Below are positions 48,626 through 57,675 of a stretch of DNA of 64,000 nucleotides, one piece after another. Location: NCBI GenBank assembly GCA_907163375.1, contig CAJQUW010005335.1:62001-126000 (forward strand). Direction: 5' to 3'. This stretch comes from Prostheceraeus crozeri. Lineage: Eukaryota; Platyhelminthes; Polycladida; Euryleptidae. How positions within the stretch are numbered: the stretch's first letter is position 1; each line of letters starts with the position of its first letter. Position numbers and translations under genes: made by a program. The notes under the pieces are model-generated. The model had not been told where the DNA came from, did not search any database, and saw only the letters and a program-made list of their open reading frames with translations.

Positions 48626-49957
48626 ATGTCTTTGCTTATCGAAAATAAATTTAGATTAGACGATCCTCCGTTCGTCAGTTATAATCAAAAAAAGAATGAC
48701 TATATAAGAATTGCTATGAATCCCGGTTCTTCCAGTAGAGTAAATACTGGAGGAGATTTAATTTTTGAAGTAGATAATCAGCAAAGTTATTTATATTTAC
48801 CTGATTCATTTTTACACTGTGAATATTCTTTGTATAGTGATGCCAATTTTACAACACCATTACCAGATACCGATAATATTGCATTAGAGAATAATTTCTT
48901 TCCAAAATTATTTACACAAATGCGTTTAGATGTTGCAACTCAAAATATAGAAACAATAAGTGATTCTCCAGGTGTAATTGATACAATGCTTAGATTTGTA
49001 ACAATTGGTAAAAATAATAAAAAGCATGAAATCGAAGGTTGGTTTCCTGATACTAATGATGGTATAATTGTTGATGATTTAACTCACGCTGGAACAGATG
49101 CCGCAGGAATTGCGAAAGATGTAGAAAATATTGCAAAACATTTAAATAAAACAAATAATGATGCATATAAAGAAAGACGTGAGTTTAACAAGAAAAGTAA
49201 ACAGACAGTTAATTGGTCATTGTCTCCATTATTCGGATATTTAGATATGATAAAATATCATATCAATTAAAATTTAAATTAATAATTCATCGTACAGCAA
49301 ATAATGAATTAATCTTTTTTGTAAGACTGGAAAAAAAGCATATTTAAAAATTGATAGACTTGAATGGTGGATTAAGCATATTACTCCTAGTTTAGAGATT
49401 GAAACAGCTATTGCAAAAAGATTAAATACTAACAAACCAATTCCAGTTAATTTTCTAAAGCGTACTGCTAGTTCAGTAACTTTTTCCGAACAAAGATTTA
49501 ACTGGCATTTTACTAGAACTGCGAATACCCCAAGATATTTATTACTAACTTTTCAAAGAAATAATTCTCCAAGTTTTGATAAGAACAATAATCTTTTTCA
49601 TATTAATACAATTCGAAGTTTACAAGTTTCATTAAATCAAACCCGATATCCAATTGATCCATTAAGATTCGATGATACCAATAATCAATTTATGGAAGGA
49701 TATGATTCTTATCGAAATCTTTGTATAGAATTTGGAGTTGAACCACAATTAACTCCTGGAGATTGGAGACATTTATATCCAATTTTCTGTTTCGATTTAA
49801 GTGCGCAATCAGAAGATATTATTAAAAATGGTTGTGATGTAACAATTAATATTGAAAAAAAGATTCCACAACTTCATTGATGGCTTATGGTTTATTGCTA
49901 GAAGATGTAAAATATTCTATTGAAGTTCTTAATGGGAAGATGACTAGAATAAATTAA
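48626..49957 (+). pseudogene. Double jelly-roll major capsid protein, several frameshifts
   Basis: An N-terminal frame of 214 residues (MSLLIENKFRLDDPPF...) breaks near 49255. The gene continues in other frames through WWIKHITPS, the RTANTPRYLLLTFQRNNS and INTIRSLQVSLNQTRYP segments, and DWRHLYPIFCFDLSAQSE, which match the C-terminal jelly roll of Polinton capsid proteins. At least three shifts are needed: ~49255, ~49330, and the seven-A run at 49855-49861; the last joins to a tail ending at TAA 49955-49957. Total ~440 residues fits the family. It makes the icosahedral shell with the penton-like protein at 39 kb. Damage at homopolymers could be real decay or assembly error. Confidence 0.85.
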
Positions 49958-50100
49958 TTAAAAATTTTTCATAACTAGAATAGATTAAAACTTTTGGTAA
50001 CTTAAAATTTTTGGTACTTAGAATAGATAAAAAATTTTGTTAACTTAAAAATTTTTCGTAACTTAAAATTTTTTAGTAACTTAAAATTTTTTTATTAAAA
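49958..50100. repeat. Short AT repeats before the next virion gene
   Basis: Degenerate copies of an ~18-30 bp word (AACTTAAAATTTTTGGT) fill the spacer. The last copies end in TTATTAAAAATG, the start of the next gene. Confidence 0.55.
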
Positions 50101-50628
50101 ATGTCGCAAGCGAAAAGTAATATTAATAATAAAACTGTTGAATTAAAATTACGTAATATTGTTGACAAAAATACCCCTAAAACTATTACGATTAATAAAA
50201 AAAAGTATTACATAAGTAAACCAATGATAGAGAATATTCAATTACAAGAAGAAAAGAATGGCGGGATTCTCCCATTAATTCCACTAATAATAGGAGGCAT
50301 AGCAGCTGCAGGAAGTGTTGCAGGCGGGACAGCTGGTATTGTCCAAGCAGTAAATAAAAATAAATCAGAGAAGGCAGCATTAGAAGAACAAAAACGTCAT
50401 AATAGAGAGTTAGAGAAAGTTGCTAGGGGTGAAGGGACATCGGAGATGTCTTCCAGGGCTTCGCCCGAAGGAAAAGGAGTAGTAGATAATTTTATTAGTA
50501 AATTAAAATTAGTTGATGAAGGAAAACGAGTTCTCAAAAATATTCTCCACAATGTTGATGATTTAATTGAAATTAAAGAAACTAAAGATGGTTCTGGAAT
50601 ATATCTAAGTCCTAGTATGATAAGGTAA
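50101..50628 (+). CDS. Minor virion protein with Gly/Ala-rich membrane-active segment
   Basis: An intact 175-residue frame. The basic N-terminus (LRNIVDKNTPKTITINKKKY) is followed by NGGILPLIPLIIGGIAAAG and SVAGGTAGIVQAVNKNK, a long Gly/Ala hydrophobic stretch typical of Polinton minor capsid or pX-like proteins, then an RRHN-type charged helix (EQKRHNRELEKVARG) and a C-terminus ending DGSGIYLSP. NGG-I and GSG-I resemble adenain-type cleavage contexts (inference). A GC-rich insertion at 50430-50480 encodes SSRASPEGKG in frame. It lies between the capsid and PLA2-integrase genes and probably acts in capsid assembly or membrane entry. Confidence 0.6.
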   Translation: MSQAKSNINNKTVELKLRNIVDKNTPKTITINKKKYYISKPMIENIQLQEEKNGGILPLIPLIIGGIAAAGSVAGGTAGIVQAVNKNKSEKAALEEQKRHNRELEKVARGEGTSEMSSRASPEGKGVVDNFISKLKLVDEGKRVLKNILHNVDDLIEIKETKDGSGIYLSPSMIR

Positions 50629-50699
50629 TAACCTCAGGACCTTTGGTTCTATTAGGTAAAACATTTATTTTATCTTTTAAATTTTTTTTATCTTTTAAA

Positions 50700-51997
50700 A
50701 TGAATTCTAAAAATTCCGAAAATTTAATTAAATTAAAAATTTCTAATTTAGATTTATTAAATTATCTATTAAACAAAAATAAAAACTCAAATTGTCAGCA
50801 TATTGGAGGTGACATACAAACATACAAACATTAGAAAACTTTCCTGGCTTTATTTGGAGTAAATATTCGAAAGAAAAACATCTTCCTGGTCATTCATATA
50901 CCGGTCCAGGAACTCGATTAGATATAAGACTAGATGAGAATAATAATCCGAAACCAGGTGAAGAACCAATAAATAGAGTAGATGCCGCAGCTTACAGGCA
51001 TGATTTAGCTTATCAAAATCATGATCTAAGTTCTCGCCATGCAGCTGATAAGAAGATGATTCAAGAATTAGATAGTATTCAAAATCCTACATTTAGAGAA
51101 AAAATTGAAAGAATGTTAAGAAAGCTTTACAAGCTAAAATATTATTCGGTCAGGGTTTAAATGAAAATCATAATTCAGACGTTTATGCGTCTGAAATCCA
51201 CAAGGAATATAGAAGGCCTAAATATCTATTGAAAGTAAAAGTATTTAATAAAGATGATATTTGGAGTGCTGATCTTATTCATATGCCGAATGAAGGAGGG
51301 TTTAAGTACGCATTGACCGTTATAGATTTATATACACGATACGCTTGGGTAAAGCCTTTAAAAAATAAAAGTGGTCTATCAGTTAAATATGCGTTTGAAG
51401 AAATCTTTAAAGAAAGTAAGAGAAAGCCAAAAAAATTGTTTGTTGATAAAGGATCGGAATTTTATAACCGAAACGTTCAGCCACTATTTGAAACAGACGA
51501 AAGTCATCGCCAAGGCTCAGTTTATTCAACTGAAAATCCAGGAAAGGCTGTAGTGATAGAAAGATTCAATCGGACGTTAAAAAATAAATTATTCAAGAAA
51601 TTTACTGAGCAAAGAAATCAGAAATGGTTGAAGATATTACCAGGAATTGTGGAAGAGTACAATAATAAAGTTCATTCTGGTATTGAAGAAACTCCAAAGA
51701 ATGCTTCTGACGACCCTGATTTGATAAGAAAAAAAAATATTCGAGAATAATAATTTGAATGAGAGTAATCCGAATTTGCAGAAACTTAAGCCGAAATTTA
51801 AAATTGGTGATAGAGTTAGAATATTTAAATATAAGAATAAATTTGAAAAAGGCTTTGTTGGCTATTGGACTAAAGAAATATTTGAAGTTTGCAAAATAAA
51901 TCAAACTTATCCGATTACTTATGAAATTAAAGATTTAGATAATGAGGATATTAGAGGTCGTTTTTATCAAAATGAATTACAACGAACTGATTTTTAA
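50700..51997 (+). pseudogene. Phospholipase A2 domain fused to Polinton integrase, frameshifted
   Basis: ATG at 50700 starts a frame reaching IGGDIQT, broken by an 8-bp tandem duplication near 50815. In the next frame come LPGHSYTGPGT (calcium loop) and AAAYRHDLAYQ (HD catalytic pair), a parvovirus-VP1-like PLA2 domain. Another 1-base shift near 51120 leads, without a start, into EIHKEYRRPK and the integrase core: Asp in IWSADLIHM, Asp in FVDKGSEFYN and Glu in ERFNRTLK, 37 residues after the second Asp. The nine-A run 51729-51737 shifts once more into an SH3/chromo-like tail (KIGDRVRIF...) ending at 51997. I recall the same PLA2-integrase order from other metazoan Polintons. The integrase makes the 6-bp duplication; the PLA2 may act on membranes during entry. 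Confidence 0.83.
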
Positions 51998-52034
51998 TTA
52001 TCATTATCATTATTATTAGGCGTAGCCATAGAAC

Positions 52035-52493
52035 CTACGGTTCGTTCAATTCTAACATAATATCTAGAGATGGTACTCCTTCCTGTAATTTAAATAAAAC
52101 ATAAAGACATAATTGACCACAATAAGTAGTTCCTGGTTTTTGAATTTGAAACGTATTATAAATTCCATTGCCAAGTAATTTTTTGACTTCGTTTGTAGGT
52201 GGAAGTCCGTATGAGTCAAAATAATAGTTCTCAGCCTCCGGGTGGTCAAAATAATAATTAGAACAGTTTATATTTCTTTGTCCTGCTGACCAATGTACAC
52301 CTTTTTCATCTGACGTATGAAGATTCGTTATGAAATTTACAGTTATTGTTGGCCTATTGTTTAGGAATTGTAATTCGTCTCTCATTAGAACATGAAAATT
52401 CTTTATTCCTAATCGATTAGCGATTTTCTTTAGGTCGAAATTCGTTGTCGTTTGTGTTCCATATAATTTAAAAAACTCCTTTATGTTGCTCAT
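52035..52493 (-). CDS. Adenain-like cysteine protease
   Basis: An intact 152-residue frame with ATG in ATAAAATG context. His67 lies in KGVHWSAG, an Asp in YYFDSYGLPP (Asp93), Gln118, and Cys125 in TTYCGQLCLYVL. Gln is seven residues before Cys, the same spacing as the adenovirus protease. The length is a little short of adenain (~200 aa) but usual for Polintons. It processes virion precursors in this group. It converges on the integrase gene with a 37-bp gap and is one of the few genes without damage. A second, truncated copy lies at 52741. Confidence 0.86.
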   Translation of the reverse strand: MSNIKEFFKLYGTQTTTNFDLKKIANRLGIKNFHVLMRDELQFLNNRPTITVNFITNLHTSDEKGVHWSAGQRNINCSNYYFDHPEAENYYFDSYGLPPTNEVKKLLGNGIYNTFQIQKPGTTYCGQLCLYVLFKLQEGVPSLDIMLELNEP

Positions 52494-52528
52494 TTTATAA
52501 TAAAAAAATTTCTTAAGGGACCCCTAGA

Positions 52529-52706
52529 AGTCAGAAGGGGGGGTATTGATTTAAAACTGTTCTCTAATGATGTCTTTCCTTACTACTTAGTCAGAAGGGG
52601 GTATTGATTTAAAACATTTTTATAATGATGACTTTCCTTACTACTTAGTCAGAAGGGGGGGTATTGATTTAAAACTGATCCACAATCATGTCTTTCCTTA
52701 CTACTT
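52529..52706. repeat. Three tandem copies of a ~60-bp repeat
   Basis: Units begin AGTCAGAAGGGGG(G)GTATTG and end CTTTCCTTACTACTT (60, 58 and 60 bp). They lie between the protease gene and its truncated paralogue and may have mediated that duplication. Confidence 0.85.
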
Positions 52707-52740
52707 ATTCAATTTTGAAATGATTTAATTTAATCTAAAT

Positions 52741-52923
52741 TTAAACGTTACATTGTTGCATTGTATTAGTAGAGTTAGTGTTTCGCACATCTTTTATCAA
52801 TAGTAATTCATTACTCATCAATATGTGAAAATTCTTTATTCCCAATTGCTTAGCAATCTCATTTAAATCGAAATTCGTAGTTTGTTTGCCGTATATTTTT
52901 TGGAAGTCTCTAATGTTTCTCAT
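52741..52923 (-). pseudogene. Truncated second copy of the adenain-like protease
   Basis: 60-residue frame. The first ~45 residues match the protease N-terminus (NFDLNEIAKQLGIKNFHILM versus NFDLKKIANRLGIKNFHVLM) and then diverge and stop. It lacks His, Asp, Gln and Cys of the active site. Same strand, 250 bp upstream of the full gene, separated by the 60-bp tandem repeats. Start context (TATAAAAATG) preserved. Confidence 0.75.
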
Positions 52924-53055
52924 TTTTATAGAAGATAAAATGTTTCTATTATATTACCGTAAATGAGAAAATAAAAACAACACATGGATATTTCAATTTG
53001 GTTACATCCACTTTGCATACATTCAATTTGGATACATTGAAATACATGTAAATTT

Positions 53056-53270
53056 GTCCACGCTGTAGACGCGTTCTAATTGGTTGAAACACTCTATTGC
53101 ATTTACATGTGCAACAGGAAATAACATTGCATATAAAACAGGAAATAGCATTGCATATAAAACAGACAGATACAAGTTTTCTAAACAATAGGATTTCTGT
53201 CCACGAGTGGACAAGGTTTCATTGGTTGAAACACTCTATTGTATTTACATTGCATATAAAACAGAGGGGT
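53056..53270 (+). promoter_or_regulatory. Duplicated CCAAT/TATA-like block
   Basis: Two copies of ATTGGTTGAAACACTCTATT (53079 and 53221, 142 bp apart) and three of GCATATAAAACAG (53129, 53153, 53252). ATTGGTTG contains an inverted CCAAT box and CATATAAAA a TATA-like core on the plus strand. The region is GC-richer than the viral genes and resembles a host-type Pol II promoter. No convincing plus-strand ORF follows before the right TIR, so it may serve the TIR side or be inert. A 12-bp inverted repeat (CTAATGTTAACG) flanks 53303-53578. Confidence 0.35.
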
Positions 53271-53588
53271 TTCAAGAATGATAAATTTTCTTCACAGCGC
53301 GTCTAATGTTAACGCGTTGATTTGATTAGTTGAATGGCGCAGTATTTTAGCTGAATGGCACACCATTGTTAAGAAAATTAAAATGAAATAGCATAGGTCT
53401 AAACGAAAATAAAGTGTCGTGCGGCCGTATCGCAATAACAATAGCGGTGTTTAACATCCAAATTCCATTGAATATGTCAGCGCAATATTGACGCACCATT
53501 GTTTGGGAGAAGAATGGAATCATTTGGAATGTCACATAATTGCTTTACACAATGAAGTCAATCTTCCGTTAACATTAGGTCGTGACTT

Positions 53589-53994
53589 TTAAAGTACAAG
53601 AGAAACAGACACCCAACAAAGCGTAGGAAATTTGTCTGCTAATTTACCTAATTTCATAACAAATGAAACTTCGGTGCGTGAATAATTGATATGATTTTGC
53701 TTCAAGAGACTATAAAAATAAGACTTGTCATTATCACAAACAGAGAGCAGATAGTGCTTACCGATAAAAATTTTACACATAACACTGAGTGAATTGTTTC
53801 TTTTTTCATGCAACAAGAATTTGTGTAAGTTTACAATTGTTTTATTCTCTCCACCATTTGGCTCTATGAAATCACTCAAAGTATCTGTAAATTCATGCCT
53901 CTCAAAATATATTCCTCTTGAATTCCTCCCGTAATTTTTTCATCCTCCCTGGCAACGATTGTTTTCTTCTATCTTCAAATTGATCTTGTCTCAT
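53589..53994 (-). pseudogene. Unrecognised ORF in the right arm, probably frameshifted
   Basis: A 96-residue open frame (53879-53589, TTG start) with ordinary protein-like composition (FIEPNGGENKTIVNLHKFLL, SYFYSLLKQNHINYS). An ATG frame from 53994 (MRQDQFEDRRKQSLPG) runs into it in another frame near 53900, so a single shift would make one ~130-residue gene. It lies in a 1.4-kb GC-richer stretch between the protease fragment and the right TIR. I do not recognise it; it could be a cargo gene picked up by the element. Confidence 0.3.
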
Positions 53995-54365
53995 TTTGAG
54001 AAATATATGACGAGAGCGTTTTGACACAACCTTCACTGACAAGAAACACTGTTAAATTAAATAAGTCTTCAGCACAATTGTTTGAAATAGCCATATCGAT
54101 TATTGTTGTTGTGTATTATTTCACGGCATTGCAGCCGGAGTAGGATTTGCTGGTTATATATTCCACGTCTTACAAATGTCTAAGTGGGTGTAGCAGCTGT
54201 TTGTTCTTTCATACATTGTTTCCTTTCAAATGTTTGAGTTGGAGGACACAGCTCCTTACACTGAAATGCATTTTATTCATAAATGCGAGAAGCAGATGTT
54301 CTCTACAATTGAATGACAATTGTAAAAGTACCTAAACTTATTGTTAAGAATATGTCAATTACTTC

Positions 54366-55025
54366 AAATATTTTTAGTCACATGATATATTTTAAAAACC
54401 TGAAAAATGGATTTAAAAGACGTTTTTAAAAATACCAATTTTCAGTGTCCTAGAACGGTCATGATTTGAGCAATGAAAATTGTAATTCTCAAATTTTGAG
54501 ATTCTTAACTTTTATGATTTTTTCGGTGTCCTGCAACGGTCATGATTTGAGCGGGGGTGAAAATTGTAATTCTCAAATTTTGAGATTCTTAACTTTTATA
54601 ATTTTTTCAGTGTCCTGCAACGGTCATGATTTTCAAAGTAAAAAATGATCTTAATCTCAAATTTGAGATTCTTAACTTTTATGATTTTTTCGGTGTCCTG
54701 CAACGGTCATGATTTTAACAGGGGTGAAAATTGTAATTCTCAAATTTTGAGATTTTGAAAAATTTGAAAAATTGGGTATTTTTTTTATATGGACCAAATT
54801 CATGAATTTAGACCTTTTTTCAGGTTTTTAAGACCTAAATACATGAATTTATGTCGTTTTTAAAAATACCATTTTTGAAAAAAATGGTATTTTTTGAATG
54901 GACCAAATTCATGTATTTAGGTCTTAAAAACCTGAAAAAAGGTCTAAATTCATGAATTTGTTGTTTTTAAAGATACTATTTTTTTGAATTTTATGGTGTC
55001 CTGGAACGGTCTTCTTCCCATTACT
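54366..55025 (-). repeat. Right terminal inverted repeat of the Polinton
   Basis: Inverted copy of the left TIR, about 82 bp longer. The excess is one additional ~80-bp internal unit (four rather than three copies of the 'cctgcaacggtcatgatt' block). Apart from that, the arms differ at only a few positions, for example a 2-base difference near the outer end. Confidence 0.93.
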
Positions 55026-55031
55026 TACACT
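55026..55031. repeat. Target-site duplication, right copy (TACACT)
   Basis: An exact second copy of TACACT follows the CT terminus at 55025. It shows the element was inserted by integrase in one event and that both junctions are intact. Confidence 0.93.
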
Positions 55032-55480
55032 TCTCAAGAATAATGATGCGACATTCTTAGCATATCTGATGACTTCTTCTGTCAGATAATTAAATAATGT
55101 CGGTTTAAAGGCTCTCAGAAAATATTTTCTATAAAATTCGAGGCGCTGTTATGAGTATATTGAGTTCATCTCTAAGTCGTCTTGTTGATGTATTTATGTT
55201 GTCTTCTATCACAGCTTCAACATGGTCAATGTGATCTCATCGTTCAAGCGATCAGTTATTTTCCATCAGTGATAATTTCAGTTACGAAGCACTTCTCCTA
55301 CCCACTTCTTCATCACATGTTATCCGTCTGGTATTAGTCCCTGAAGGAATCGATTTCACAGATTGTTTCGGAGTTTCGTGGAAATGCTGTCAGTATCATG
55401 TCAGCAATGAGTAGTCACTACGCGATTAGCAATAGAATAAAATGAAACAAACGATAGATCAAATTGCCATGTTAAAGATA

Positions 55481-55553
55481 TGCGGCTGGCAGTATTCGAA
55501 CCTACGTCCCTGGTTAGCTAGACATGTACTCCACTAACTGAGTTACTAGCCGC
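55481..55553 (-). repeat. tRNA-like (SINE or tRNA pseudogene) right of the Polinton
   Basis: On minus: GCGGCTA acceptor strand, ACTC/GAGT D stem, a degenerate anticodon arm, GTAGGTTCGAATACTGC T arm, then AGCCGC. The acceptor pairs at six of seven positions, but the anticodon stem fails, so probably not a functional tRNA. Confidence 0.5.
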
Positions 55554-56160
55554 TTACATGTGACTGTGTCGATTGGAAGGCTTAAAACCTCGGCATCACA
55601 CATGAATTGCATAGCAGTTGTAGTCAATGAATGAATATTTATTCACAATTGTGCTGCCGATATTAAGGCAAGCAGCGGGGTTCGATTGTCCATCAAAGCA
55701 ATCGAGTCCAAAGATGATCGATAAAGTAACATTCCAGTTATTTCTTCACAACAGAACATAGAATCGGAAGCGAAATGCTTGGATTGGGAGTGTGACTCAA
55801 ATTCAAACATATTTTAAATTGAGATTACATCAAATACAAATATCCCTTGTCACATCTGAACGCATTGCACTTTAAGCTGTGGCAGTTACTAGGTTAAGTT
55901 TAGTTTTAATTTACTTAGCCAAAAATTGCTCATTAAGAAGAAACTGGGCTCCATCACAGAAAGTTGAAAAGCACTGGCTTAGATAGGTAGTATAGAGCAA
56001 AGCAAAAGTCAAGCTGTTTTACATCACTGCAAAACAATGTTTTTCGGATGTGCATAGTGTACCCTTTATACTGTCATGGAAGCCGAAAACATGTTTTGTG
56101 ATTTTTCTTAATTCTTTTTTGATGGCAATTGGAGTGGCATTAAAAAGAGTTATGAGTAAA

Positions 56161-56443
56161 AAGTATTGCTGCTTTTATGAAAAAGGAGTGTCTCTTCAAA
56201 TCAGATGCTATTCTAATAACTTCAACCGGATTCGATTGGAGAACAGTGAGATGGGCTACTGGCCACAGTCTTCGTCAGAAAGTTGAAAAGGCTACCTTAA
56301 CTTCAACTTCCTTTTCAACTTTCTGACGAAGATAGTGGCCAGTAGCCCATCTCACTGTTCTCCAATCGAAGTCGGTTGAAGTTATTAGAATAATATCTGA
56401 TTTGAAGAGATGTTCTTTATTTTCATATAAAAGCATATTGAAG
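56161..56443. repeat. Large hairpin (~130-bp arms)
   Basis: Arms 56161-56291 and 56310-56443 are inverted copies around an 18-bp loop (GGCTACTGGCCAC / GTGGCCAGTAGCC in the middle). A MITE-like palindrome; no clear TSD. Confidence 0.88.
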
Positions 56444-57675
56444 TATCGTCGAACGTCTCTTGAGCTGTTATTTATTCAAGAAATGAAAAATATTGCTGAC
56501 CTTCACCTGTGTATGCCTGTTCATACTTCTAGTGGAGTGGATAGAGTTTCGTGATTTACCCTACAATACGGATTTACTAGAAGTTACATGAATCTAGAAG
56601 CTTGAAGAGAAAGCAAAGCTAAATGAAATAATAGGGTATGAATTATTGTAAACAAGTGTCGAACAAGCCGAATTATTTGATTCAAAATTCAGTTAAATCA
56701 GCTATTTCTGTGAAATTTTGGAAATATATTATGATTATCCCAGTTATTCATTTCTCAGTCAAAAATGAGATGCAATACGCTCTTCCGAATAGATGCAACT
56801 TGCCAAATTTAGGGGATAGACGAGTAGAAGCATCTTTCATAGAGGTTGGAGGACGGGCAACCATTAATGTTCGAATAGAAAAAGCATACATTCATTTGCA
56901 TGCCGAAGCATTTTGCCGTTGCTCAAGGTGCATTTTCACGACGAACATTTTTTTGAGCGATGTATAATTAATGGGATGACATCGCAATTATATGGGCGTC
57001 TTAATAGATTTCTCTTATTCATGCGTTTATTTTCCTAATTTCTTGAATCGAACATTATCTTCAAAGATCCTGTCAGACCAGTGGTGTGATGACGAAAGTG
57101 CTTTGCTTATCAAATTTGAAATTCTTGATAACGTGGTGTGATTGTAGACTTAACTGCTGCATAGTATTCATTAATTATTATTCGCAAACAAGTTTGTCAT
57201 ATTTCATCTTTATTTCAAATGCAGGAATTCAAGAAAGTGGAGAGAAAAATTCAATTAAACCGCTTAAATGTTTTCGAGTTTTTTCAAGATTGTTTAATGA
57301 TTTAGGGGAAAGCACTCCTCTACATAGCATATTTCATGCAGAAGCTATGTACCTGAATCACATTTGTAGAAAAGCAATGAAGAATAATTGATAGACGATA
57401 TATTACACTATAAATCTTGCTTTGAAAATATCCATCCATCACATTAAGTTAAGAAATTCTGCACATGAACCTCCTTACCTCATCTAGATTCTACTCAGCT
57501 GTAAATTCCATTACAAAATGCGTAAACAACATGCTTCTAATATCAAGGAACACAATTATTGTCATAACTCCTAATTTTTCTCATTCCTTGTATCATAACC
57601 ATGTAACTAGTATATCAATTTGTCATTCAGGTCATGTTGGAAATGCTTAGAGAATATTTTCAAATTCTGAGACGA

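Larger units (their letters stand above)
36439..55025. mobile_element. Polinton/Maverick (adintovirus-like) integrated element
   Basis: The element is bounded by near-identical inverted repeats starting AGTAATGGGAAG, with TACACT directly outside both ends. Inside are genes typical of Polintons: retrovirus-like integrase, protein-primed family B polymerase, packaging ATPase, adenain-like protease, double jelly-roll major capsid protein and penton-like protein. Six-base target duplications, AG at the terminus, long TIRs and a size of 15-20 kb are established features of this class. The element is visibly more AT-rich than the flanks. Left-half genes run mostly on minus and right-half genes on plus. 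Many genes are interrupted, so this is probably a dead or damaged copy, or one with assembly indels at homopolymers. I am very sure of the class; whether to call it a transposon or an endogenous virus is a matter of naming. Confidence 0.96.

Noticed and set aside
55481-55553. Functional tRNA gene
   Set aside because: The anticodon stem does not pair and the T arm is imperfect; better read as a tRNA-derived repeat.
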